Shown here: positions 1 through 6,857 of the stretch, piece by piece
How positions within the stretch are numbered: the stretch's first letter is position 1
How the letters are laid out: each line of letters opens with the position of its first letter
Assembly: GCA_031280565.1 (NCBI GenBank)
Contig: JAITGN010000043.1
Location: forward strand, 1-46,854
Direction: 5' to 3'
Length of the DNA stretch: 46,854 bases
DNA from: Accumulibacter sp.
Lineage (GTDB): Bacteria > Pseudomonadota > Gammaproteobacteria > Burkholderiales > Rhodocyclaceae
Notes under the pieces: model-generated
What the model was told of the DNA's origin: nothing
What the model saw: only the letters and a program-made list of their open reading frames with translations
Databases searched by the model: none
Position numbers and translations under genes: made by a program

Positions 1-70
1 GGGGTCGTCACCATCCTTTTTGCCGACAATTTATTTGTTTTTGGTCTGGGTCTTTTTGCGCAGTTTTTTT

Positions 71-313
71 TTATAAGTGCTTAAAAAAGCGCCCAGCAGC
101 GTGTACGCCCCCCCCCCCCCCCCCGACCCGAGCGTCGAAAATCTCACGGATTTTCTGCTTCGTTTCGTCCGATTTTTCCGTGTTCATGCCTGTCAGCGAG
201 TTAACGAGCTTGGAATTCGTCACGGCCTGCACATAGTTTTTTACCATGTCCGTATTCGTCAGGTCGCTTACTATCTTGGAAGGATCAATTTTAAGTTTGT
301 CCAGAAGTCCCAT
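71..313 (-). CDS. small unassigned protein ending in a poly-G codon run
   Basis: I do not recognise this protein. The start at 313 is chosen because an AAGGAAG ribosome binding site lies a few bases upstream (an in-frame ATG at 328 is the alternative). The first 60 or so residues (MGLLDKLKIDPSKIV...) are soluble and probably helical, rich in Lys, Asp, Asn and Thr. The reading frame then enters a 17-base G run (minus strand) that encodes a glycine string, and stops at 71 after a short tail. If the run were one base shorter, the frame would continue to a stop at 31-33 with a tail reading AYTLLGAFLSTY and then a Lys/Arg-rich end. That longer tail looks more like a real C-terminus. The gene lies 3' of pta and the 83-residue membrane protein on the same strand and may share their transcript. 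Which C-terminus is made, and any function, are unknown. Confidence 0.5.
   Translation of the reverse strand: MGLLDKLKIDPSKIVSDLTNTDMVKNYVQAVTNSKLVNSLTGMNTEKSDETKQKIREIFDARVGGGGGGVHAAGRFFKHL
108..124. repeat. homopolymer tract of 17 C (17 G on minus)
   Basis: There are seventeen consecutive C on the plus strand inside the 3' part of the small minus-strand gene. Tracts of this length are prone to slipped-strand length change. They are also a classic place for base-calling or assembly error. Lengths of 17, 16 and 18 give three different C-termini for the gene. Confidence 0.9.
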
Positions 314-344
314 TTTTCTTCCTTTCATGAGGTTGGTTTTACGA

Positions 345-596
345 TTAATTCCAGTGCAGGCTGTCGCGGAAAATGTAAAAGAAGACGCTGCATCCCATCA
401 CGAGAATTCCGGCAAGGAGCATAAACCGCCGCTGCGTTCTGGAATTCAGGTTGCGCAGGGGTGAATTGCCCGGATAGAGCCATTTCCAGTCGAGGAGAAC
501 ACCCGTGACCAAAACGGCGCCTCCAAGAAAAAGAAGCAGGCACGAGGCCAACGGCGCGCCGAGCGCGTTTTTCAGCGCATTCCATGGATCAGGCAT
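345..596 (-). CDS. small two-helix membrane protein, Imm17-like
   Basis: This 83-residue protein has two clear membrane segments, about residues 14-34 (PLASCLLLFLGGAVLVTG) and 58-75 (FMLLAGILVMGCSVFF). They are separated by a short loop that starts with DWKWLYPGN and carries several Arg. Its start codon overlaps the last codon and stop of pta (ATGCCTGA), which suggests translational coupling. The hydrophobic segment followed by a D/N-W-x-W/F motif, an Arg-rich loop and a second Gly-containing helix resembles the Imm17 family of small membrane proteins. That resemblance is by eye only, and no toxin gene is visible nearby. It could equally be an unrelated small inner-membrane protein of the pta operon. 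Confidence 0.6.
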   Translation of the reverse strand: MPDPWNALKNALGAPLASCLLLFLGGAVLVTGVLLDWKWLYPGNSPLRNLNSRTQRRFMLLAGILVMGCSVFFYIFRDSLHWN

Positions 597-2649
597 GACG
601 GCGCACTTCCTGGGCCTGAATCGCCGTCAGCGCGACAGTGAAAACGATGTCGTCGACAAGCGCGCCCCGGGAAAGATCGTTGACCGGCTTGCGCAGACCC
701 TGAAGCATCGGACCGACCGAGATGACGTTAGCGCTCCGCTGGACGGCCTTGTAGGTCGTGTTGCCCGTATTGAGGTCGGGAAAAACGAATACGGTTGCCT
801 GCCCCGCGACGGGACTGTCCGGCGCTTTCTGCATTCCGACGTCCGCGGCGAATGCCGCGTCGTACTGTAACGGGCCGTCAAGAAGAAGCTCCGGGTGGGC
901 CGCGTGCGCCAGCTCGGTCGCGCGGCGGACTTTTTCGACATCCGAACCTTCGCCGGAACTGCCCGTGCTGTAACTGATCATGGCGACACGGGGGGGAATG
1001 CCGAACGCGGCCGCGCTGTCGGCGCTTTGTTTGGCGATTTCCGCCAGTTGTTCGGCGGTCGGCGCGGGATTGATGGCGCAATCGCCGTATACCAGCACCT
1101 GATCGGGCATCAGCATGAAGAAGACCGAGGAAACAATCGACGATCCGGGCGCGGTCTTTATCAACTGGAGCGCTGGCCGTACCGTGTTGGCCGTCGTGTG
1201 CACCGCGCCGGACACCAGCCCGTCGACTTCATCAATGGCCAGCATCATCGTTCCGAGAACCACGGCGTCTTCAAGCTGCGCTTCGGCCTGCTGGCGGGTC
1301 AATCCTTTCGACTTGCGCAATTCGACCATCGGCGTGATGTAGTCTTTCCGGATGTCGTCGGGATCAAGAATTTCAAGGCCGTCAGGCAGTGCAATATCCT
1401 GGGAGGCCGCAATGCTTTCGACAATATTGCGCTTGCCGAGAAGAACGCAATGGGCGATTCCTTTTTCCTCGCAAATAACGGCCGCGCGTACCGTGCGTGG
1501 TTCTTCGCCTTCCGGAAGCACGATGCGCTTTTTGGCCGAACGCGCTTTCTGGATGAGCTGGTAACGAAACGCTGGCGGCGACAGTTTGGTCGTTTCCTGA
1601 AAATTGAACGCCGTGGAGATCGATTCGAGATCAAGATTCTCGGCAACGGTATCGACGATGGCATTCATCCGGTCGATGTCGTCGTGCGGAACAGCCGCCG
1701 GAATCGCGGCAATCCGCCGCGCCGTCACGAAACTGTCATCCTGAACGAGAAGGATCGGCAGCCCGCTCGTTTCCAGCGCGGGCGCGGCCAGTTCCATGAC
1801 TTCCGGCGTGATCCGGCTCGAATGCGTCAGAAGAAGTCCCGCGAGCCGGATTCCCCGGCTTTCGGCCAGCGCGGCCGCGAGAATGACATCGTTCCGGTCA
1901 CCCGATGTGATCAGGAGAACCCCCGGATGCAGGCGCGGGATGATGCTTTCAACGGAACGCGAGGCAATAACCATTTCATGGACGCGGCGCGATTCGATAT
2001 CGCCGGAGGAAATCAGCTCGGCGTCGAGACGCTGCGCCACATCGGAGGTTCGCGGCGATTTCAGTTGACGGTTTTCACACACGACGCCCCACAGGGGAAT
2101 CTCCTTGAGCGCGCGCCGGGCGGCCTCCCGGTCGAAGCCTTCGGGGGCCTGGTTGAGGACGGTTCCGACGACCTTGCAGTTCCCGTTCTGGAAGTGGCTG
2201 ATACACAGGCGCGAAATCAGCGCCGGATCGGGAAGCGCCGCGTTGCCGACAACGACGACGCCCGCCTTGAGGCTCCTGGCCATTTCGACATTCAACTGGG
2301 AAATAAAGGAGTAGGAAGGATCGGTATGCAAGCCTTCGACGACAAGCGCGCCGCCCTGTCCGCCGCTCAGACACAGCGTGACGATTTTTTCCAGCAGTTC
2401 GCTCATTTGATTCGAGGCGATGTAATCAGCGGCATCCTGAAGCGTCAGGGCTTCAGGCGACGGGATTCTGAAAAGCTCGCGCGCGAAATGGATCGAGTTG
2501 TCAGTCAGTTCCTGCGCTATCGGTTTGACGTAGGCGACATCCGCGCCGATACGCTGCAAGGCCCGGACAACGCCCAGCGAAACCGACGTCAAGCCGACGC
2601 TTTGCCGGGCGGGAACGATAAAGAATATCTGCCTGAAATCTTTTGCCAT
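589..2649 (-). CDS. pta: phosphate acetyltransferase
   Basis: This enzyme interconverts acetyl-CoA plus phosphate with acetyl phosphate plus CoA in the cytoplasm, as part of acetate overflow and assimilation. The 686-residue length and three-part layout match the long enterobacterial-type Pta. An N-terminal dethiobiotin-synthetase-like P-loop-fold region (about 1-220) is followed by a DRTGG-type regulatory region (about 225-340, with LLITSGDRNDV) and a C-terminal PTA_PTB catalytic domain (about 360-680). The catalytic domain contains the segments LPEGEEPRTVRAA, LVSGAVHTTANTVRPA and FVFPDLNTGNT. GCAGGAGAAT lies just upstream of the ATG as ribosome binding site. No acetate kinase gene is in the window, so its partner must be elsewhere. 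The 3' end overlaps the start of the 83-residue membrane protein. Confidence 0.96.
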   Translation of the reverse strand: MAKDFRQIFFIVPARQSVGLTSVSLGVVRALQRIGADVAYVKPIAQELTDNSIHFARELFRIPSPEALTLQDAADYIASNQMSELLEKIVTLCLSGGQGGALVVEGLHTDPSYSFISQLNVEMARSLKAGVVVVGNAALPDPALISRLCISHFQNGNCKVVGTVLNQAPEGFDREAARRALKEIPLWGVVCENRQLKSPRTSDVAQRLDAELISSGDIESRRVHEMVIASRSVESIIPRLHPGVLLITSGDRNDVILAAALAESRGIRLAGLLLTHSSRITPEVMELAAPALETSGLPILLVQDDSFVTARRIAAIPAAVPHDDIDRMNAIVDTVAENLDLESISTAFNFQETTKLSPPAFRYQLIQKARSAKKRIVLPEGEEPRTVRAAVICEEKGIAHCVLLGKRNIVESIAASQDIALPDGLEILDPDDIRKDYITPMVELRKSKGLTRQQAEAQLEDAVVLGTMMLAIDEVDGLVSGAVHTTANTVRPALQLIKTAPGSSIVSSVFFMLMPDQVLVYGDCAINPAPTAEQLAEIAKQSADSAAAFGIPPRVAMISYSTGSSGEGSDVEKVRRATELAHAAHPELLLDGPLQYDAAFAADVGMQKAPDSPVAGQATVFVFPDLNTGNTTYKAVQRSANVISVGPMLQGLRKPVNDLSRGALVDDIVFTVALTAIQAQEVRRHA

Positions 2650-3020
2650 TTATTTTTATTCTCCTGCGTTTCGACGCGATTATGTGATCAGAATTTCATG
2701 GGTTTCAATCCAGCCTGTATCCAGCCCGTATCTTCACAGCCCACAGCCAGGCGGCAACGGCGTCTGGAGGAAGCCACGCCTGTCCCGGACGGAATTATCC
2801 CACTAAAAAGAGAGGTTTCCAACCAGAGCTGGTCCCGGAGAACATGCCTTTTCGCGCCAACCGCGCGGGATAGCGAGACAGCGGAATCTGCGTGGCAGGG
2901 AAGCGGTTTTTCCGCCCATTGACTCACTCTTCTTCCCGCTCCCGGCGGCGGATTTCACCTTCCATCCGGACAGGGCGGCGCCCGGAAGGCTTTTCGCTTT
3001 CCGGGCGGCAGTTTCAAACG
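2650..3020. other. intergenic region upstream of pta, no gene seen
   Basis: This stretch between pta and the OB-fold gene has no convincing coding frame, tRNA or known RNA. It probably holds the pta promoter, but I could not pick a clear -35/-10 pair. A hairpin next to 3020 is listed separately. Confidence 0.6.
2980..3006 (-). terminator. hairpin 3' of the OB-fold gene
   Basis: The inverted arms GCCCGGAAGG and CTTTCCGGGC form a 10-pair stem (one G-U type mismatch) with a 7-base loop, 15 bases beyond the stop codon of the OB-fold gene. No U-tract follows, so it is at best a weak or 3'-end-stabilising structure. Confidence 0.35.
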
Positions 3021-3443
3021 CTATTTGGGCGGAACGGGTGGAACAACGCGCATCGATTTGACATCGATTTCCGGCGATTTGGTGAATTCTTTTTCCACTT
3101 CGCCGAAGAGTTCGACAAGGGTCTTCTCATCGACAGGCTGCTTGACGAAAATTTTGTCGTCGATTTCCACGCGAATGGCTCCCGTGCCGTCGGAGAACTC
3201 ATAATGCTCTCTCCTGAGCTTCCGCACAAGTTTTCCCCGAAGGTGCACACGCATGTCATCGACCGGGTTTTTCAGGATATCCGCCACGGTATTTATCGCG
3301 TCGGCGTGCTGCCCCTCGGAAAAAACGGTTTCAGGGACGGCAAGCTGCGCGCCTGGCCCGACGAACTGCGCCTGCGCAAGACCGGCGAAACACAGCGAGA
3401 ACACAAACAAGGATTTACAAACGTTCTTTTTCATTTCGATCAT
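3021..3443 (-). CDS. periplasmic bacterial OB-fold (BOF, YgiW/YdeI-like) protein
   Basis: This 140-residue secreted protein has an N-terminal signal peptide (MKKNVCKSLFVFSLCFAGLAQA, cut after AQA). It is followed by one BOF domain, residues about 35-130, with the family landmarks VDDMRVHLRGKLVRKL, YEFSDGTGAIRVEIDD and a final strand ending in VKSMRVV. E. coli relatives YgiW and YdeI are periplasmic stress-linked proteins. No ligand is established from sequence. The start at 3443 is preceded by AGGAG at good spacing. An internal ATG nine bases later would also give a normal signal peptide. The gene is transcribed alone, divergently from ettA. Confidence 0.85.
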   Translation of the reverse strand: MIEMKKNVCKSLFVFSLCFAGLAQAQFVGPGAQLAVPETVFSEGQHADAINTVADILKNPVDDMRVHLRGKLVRKLRREHYEFSDGTGAIRVEIDDKIFVKQPVDEKTLVELFGEVEKEFTKSPEIDVKSMRVVPPVPPK

Positions 3444-3664
3444 TGGTTAATCTCCTGTAAAAGACAACTGGCGTAGCGGCCGCGCGTCTACGTCTTTACG
3501 CATTCTATTGCTTTTTTCCATTTCGGCAAGACCGGCCAACGCTTTCGGGGCCTCTTACGGCCGCGCCGGGTTTCGGGTAAACTCGCGTCCTTCCTGAAAC
3601 CGCGAACCCTGGTTTTAATCCGGCTCTTGATTTTTCCCTCTTTCTGAATACGTCATATACCGCC

Positions 3665-5329
3665 ATGGCCAATTATGTAATGTCGATGCTGCGCGTCAGC
3701 AAAACCGTCCCTCCAAAACGTCAGATCATCAAGGATATTTCGCTTTCCTTTTTTCCGGGCGCGAAAATCGGCCTTCTCGGACTCAATGGCGCGGGCAAAT
3801 CGACCGTTTTGCGCATCATGGCCAATGTCGAAAAAGATTACGAAGGCGAAGTCCAGCATCTTCCGGGGATCAAAATCGGCTATTTGCCGCAGGAGCCACA
3901 GCTCGATCCGCTGAAAACCGTGCGCCAGGAAGTCGAATCAGGGCTGGAAAACATCATCCAGGCGCGGACGGGGCTTGAAGCCATCTACGCGGCCTATGCG
4001 GAACCGGAAGCGGATTTCGACAAGCTCGCCGAAGAACAGGCGCGGCTCGAAGCCGTCATCGCCACGGCCGGTTCCGACATCGAAAATCAAATGGAGATCG
4101 CGGCCGACGCGCTGCGCCTGCCCGCCTGGGACGCCATCATCGGGCAGCTTTCCGGCGGGGAAAAACGCCGCGTCGCGCTGTGCCAGTTGTTGCTTTCCAG
4201 ACCGGACATGCTTTTGCTCGACGAGCCGACAAACCATCTTGATGCCGAATCGGTCGAATGGCTCGAACAGTTCCTGTGCCGCTTTCCGGGGACGGTCGTC
4301 GCCGTGACGCACGACCGTTATTTTCTCGACAACGCCGCCGAGTGGATTCTTGAGCTTGACCGCGGCCAGGGCATTCCCTGGAAAGGTAATTACTCCTCGT
4401 GGCTTGAGCAGAAAGAGGCGCGGCTGGAAACCGAAGCGAAACAGCTCGACGCGCACATGAAAGCAATGAAACAGGAACTCGAATGGGTGCGCTCCAACCC
4501 GAAGGCGCGGCAAGCCAAGAGCCGCGCGCGGCTCGCGCGCTATGAGGAAATGGCTGCCTACGATTATCAAAAACGCAACGAAACCCGGGAAATTTTTATT
4601 CCGGTCGCCGAACGTCTCGGTGACAAAGTGATTGAATTCAACGGCGTATCCAAGTCGTTCGGTGGCCGCCTCTTGATCGACAAGCTCTCGTTCTGCGTTC
4701 CGCCGGGCGCTATCGTCGGAATCATCGGGCCGAATGGCGCGGGAAAATCCACCCTCTTCCGGCTGATTACGGGACAGGAGCCGCCGGACGCCGGCGAAGT
4801 CCTCATCGGACAAACCGTCCAGATAGCCTGCGTCGATCAGAGCCGCGATGCGCTTTCATCCGGTAAAACGGTTTTCGATGAACTGGCTGAAGGCCGGGAC
4901 ATCATTCAGGTCGGAAAATTCGAGATGCCAAGCCGCGCGTATATCGGCCGTTTCAATTTCAAGGGGGCCGACCAGCAGAAAAACGTCGGAAAACTCTCGG
5001 GCGGCGAGCGGGGGCGTCTGCATCTCGCCAAAACATTGATGACTGGCGGAAACGTTCTGCTGCTCGACGAGCCATCGAACGACCTCGACGTGGAAACCCT
5101 GCGCGCGCTCGAAGACGCCCTGCTCGAATTCGCGGGCAGCGCCCTGATCATCAGCCACGACCGCTGGTTTCTCGATCGCGTATGCACGCACATACTGGCG
5201 GCGGAAGGTGAATCGCAATGGCGGTTTTTTTCCGGAAATTACCAGGAATACGAAGAGGACAAAAAGAAACGCCTTGGCGAGGAAGGCGCAAAACCCAGGC
5301 GCTTCCGCTACAAACCCGTCGCGCGCTAG
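3665..5329 (+). CDS. ettA: energy-dependent translational throttle ABC-F protein
   Basis: EttA is a cytoplasmic ABC-F ATPase that binds the ribosomal E site and gates the first peptide bond according to ATP/ADP ratio. The 554-residue length matches the family (E. coli 555). Two nucleotide-binding domains are complete. The first has Walker A GLNGAGKST at residues 39-47, signature LSGGEKRR and Walker B LLLLDEPTNHLD. The second has GPNGAGKST, LSGGERGR and LLLDEPSNDLD. The EttA-specific arm lies inside the first domain, and the P-site tRNA interaction linker lies between domains (EARLETEAKQLDAHMKAMKQ region). There is no transmembrane segment, so it is not a transporter despite common mis-annotation. 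It is monocistronic. Confidence 0.97.
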   Translation: MANYVMSMLRVSKTVPPKRQIIKDISLSFFPGAKIGLLGLNGAGKSTVLRIMANVEKDYEGEVQHLPGIKIGYLPQEPQLDPLKTVRQEVESGLENIIQARTGLEAIYAAYAEPEADFDKLAEEQARLEAVIATAGSDIENQMEIAADALRLPAWDAIIGQLSGGEKRRVALCQLLLSRPDMLLLDEPTNHLDAESVEWLEQFLCRFPGTVVAVTHDRYFLDNAAEWILELDRGQGIPWKGNYSSWLEQKEARLETEAKQLDAHMKAMKQELEWVRSNPKARQAKSRARLARYEEMAAYDYQKRNETREIFIPVAERLGDKVIEFNGVSKSFGGRLLIDKLSFCVPPGAIVGIIGPNGAGKSTLFRLITGQEPPDAGEVLIGQTVQIACVDQSRDALSSGKTVFDELAEGRDIIQVGKFEMPSRAYIGRFNFKGADQQKNVGKLSGGERGRLHLAKTLMTGGNVLLLDEPSNDLDVETLRALEDALLEFAGSALIISHDRWFLDRVCTHILAAEGESQWRFFSGNYQEYEEDKKKRLGEEGAKPRRFRYKPVAR

Positions 5330-5345
5330 CGTTTTCGAAAAACGC
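5329..5345 (+). terminator. hairpin at the end of ettA
   Basis: GCGTTTT and AAAACGC pair around a CGA loop, overlapping the last base of the ettA stop codon. There is no T-run after it, so termination here would be weak. Confidence 0.3.
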
Positions 5346-5544
5346 GCGCAAAACCACGACTAACGAAAAAGTACGTTCTTAAGCCATTTTCAATCTCTTT
5401 GGGTTTCCGGAGACTCACTTTCCAGTCCGTTCGCCCTGGCTGTTCTGAGCCTGGAGAAAGCCTGTTTTTCAATCCGTTCGCCCTGCCTGTCCTGAGTTTA
5501 TCGAAGGAAGCCTGTCGAAGGATAAAGACTGGAAAGGCTGGAGC

Positions 5545-5581
5545 GTCCGTTCATACTTCGACAGGCTCAGTACGAACGGAC
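5545..5581. repeat. palindromic repeat copy 1 (TTCGACAGGCTCAG type)
   Basis: The arms GTCCGTTC and GAACGGAC are perfect 8-base inverted repeats enclosing ATACTTCGACAGGCTCAGTAC. It is preceded by GACTGGAAAGGCTGGAGC, which is shared with the two other palindromes of the block. Confidence 0.85.
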
Positions 5582-5880
5582 ATAGATGTCGTCAACGTGT
5601 TCCGCCAAAACCAGCACGAACGGAAATAGGCGTTGTCGATGTTTCGGAAGATTCGGCGCGGACGGGTTTTCCCACTCCCGTTCATCCTGAGCTTGTCGAA
5701 GGATACTAATTAGAATTACGTTCTTAAGCTATTTTTAATTTCTTTGAATTTCCAGAGACACGCTTTCCAAGCCATCCACCTTGCCTCGTCCTGAGCTTGA
5801 CGAAGGAGGCTTCTCGAAGAGTGCCTTTCCAGTCCGTTCATCCTAAGCCTGTCGAAGGGTAAGGACTGGAAAGGCAGAGC

Positions 5881-5916
5881 GTCCGTTCATACTTCGACAA
5901 GCTCAGCACGAACGGA
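5881..5916. repeat. palindromic repeat copy 2
   Basis: This has the same design as copy 1, with TCCGTTC and GAACGGA arms around ATACTTCGACAAGCTCAGCAC. It is preceded by GGACTGGAAAGGCAGAGC. Confidence 0.85.
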
Positions 5917-6075
5917 GATAGACGCCGTCGATGTGTTCCGATAAATCAACACGAGCGGAGATAGATGGTGTCGACGGTTCGGCAAGTTCACCACGGACGG
6001 AGTTTTCCAATCCCGTTCATCCTGAGCTTGTCGAAGGAGGCTTGTTGGAAGGTAAGGACTGGAAAGGCAGAGCGC

Positions 6076-6108
6076 CCGTTCATACTTCGACAGGCTAAGT
6101 ACGAACGG
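6076..6108. repeat. palindromic repeat copy 3
   Basis: The arms CCGTTC and GAACGG enclose ATACTTCGACAGGCTAAGTAC. It is preceded by GGACTGGAAAGGCAGAGC, identical to the lead-in of copy 2. Confidence 0.85.
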
Positions 6109-6442
6109 AGGTATATACCGTTGATGCTTCGGCAGGTTGAGCGCTGACAGGTTTTCAACACGCTCACCACGAATGCCAAAAAAAAACAGAGGATAAAATG
6201 ACGTTCTTAAGCCATTTTTAATCTCTTTGGGTTTCCGGCAACCTTCTTTCCAATCCATCCACCTTGCCCCTGTCCTGAACCTGACGAAGTGAGCTTGTCA
6301 GAGGCTCTTTTTTCAATCCTATCCTTTGCCAGGATCGGTCTGAAGTCTGAATGGAGGATTGGCAGTCTCAGAACACGCCGGGCAAGCGCGCCTGGAATGT
6401 CTCCGGGCGATTCCGGCAGCAAGCGCTTCGACTGGGAGGCGC

Positions 6443-6823
6443 TTAAAAAAAACTTTTCAGAAAGTTCGCGGTACCGATTCCTGCGGATAGCATGACGATC
6501 GATCCGATAAGGTGCGCGGTGAGGGCGCAAAAAACGAATCCCGGCTTGTCCTGTTGGAGCAGGGTGGCGATTTCGAGGGAAAAAGTCGAAAAAGTCGTCA
6601 ATCCGCCGCAAAAACCGGTGAGGAGGAACAGCCGCCACTCCGCCGGAAGCGTTTGCGACAGCCCGGCCGCGAACAGTCCGGCGAAATACGCGCCTACCAG
6701 GTTGGCGAGCAGGGTGCCCGGTGGAATGGCTGGAAAGAGGGCATTGAGCCGGACGCTCAACTGCCATCGCGCCAGAGCACCAAAGGCCGCGCCCGCCGCG
6801 ACTGTCAATGCCGGTTTCCACAT
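6443..6823 (-). CDS. crcB: fluoride ion channel CrcB/Fluc
   Basis: This 126-residue inner-membrane protein works as an antiparallel dimer that exports fluoride. Four hydrophobic segments are visible (about residues 3-19, 34-54, 66-84 and 98-120). The family signature GFCGGLTTFSTFSLE lies at about residues 70-84, with the conserved Gly/Thr/Phe residues of the fluoride path, and the N-terminal GAAFGALARWQLS segment is also typical. It follows addA on the same strand after 34 bases, so it is probably read through from the addBA operon. No fluoride riboswitch can fit in that short gap. Confidence 0.93.
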   Translation of the reverse strand: MWKPALTVAAGAAFGALARWQLSVRLNALFPAIPPGTLLANLVGAYFAGLFAAGLSQTLPAEWRLFLLTGFCGGLTTFSTFSLEIATLLQQDKPGFVFCALTAHLIGSIVMLSAGIGTANFLKSFF

Positions 6824-6857
6824 GGTTTTCTTTCTCCCTGAACTTTATCCTGAGGGA

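Larger units (their letters stand above)
5330..6442. repeat. gene-free block of degenerate tandem units and palindromes
   Basis: No coding frame here is believable. The block is built from three diverged copies of one unit. Each starts with a 38-base head (ACGTTCTTAAGC..., at 5373-5410, 5718-5755 and 6201-6238), so the unit spacings are 345 and 483 bases. Inside the units the words GACTGGAAAGGC and CCGTTCAT(A/C)... recur. Two tail copies of 27 bases (5677-5703 and 6012-6038, CCCGTTCATCCTGAGCTTG then TCGAAGGA) are identical. Palindromic versions are listed separately. The word family CCGTTC..CTGAGC..GTCGAAGG resembles dispersed intergenic repeats common in many proteobacteria. The third unit is cut short towards crcB. 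Confidence 0.85.

Noticed and set aside
2702..2712. GTTTCAATCCA near pta, matching the end of the I-C-like repeat
   Set aside because: Only 11 bases agree and the palindrome is absent, so chance is the simplest explanation.
895..2922. 675-codon plus-strand reading frame opposite pta
   Set aside because: It is fully antisense to a complete Pta, its translation is Arg/Gly/Asp-rich with no domain, and such frames arise from the codon composition of the real gene.
5330..6442. possible CRISPR array in the repeat block
   Set aside because: The repeated words are irregularly spaced, diverged, occur in both orientations and lack constant-length spacers.
6824..6857. fluoride riboswitch upstream of crcB
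   Set aside because: The gap to addA is only 34 bases, too short for the aptamer, and no matching pairing pattern is seen.
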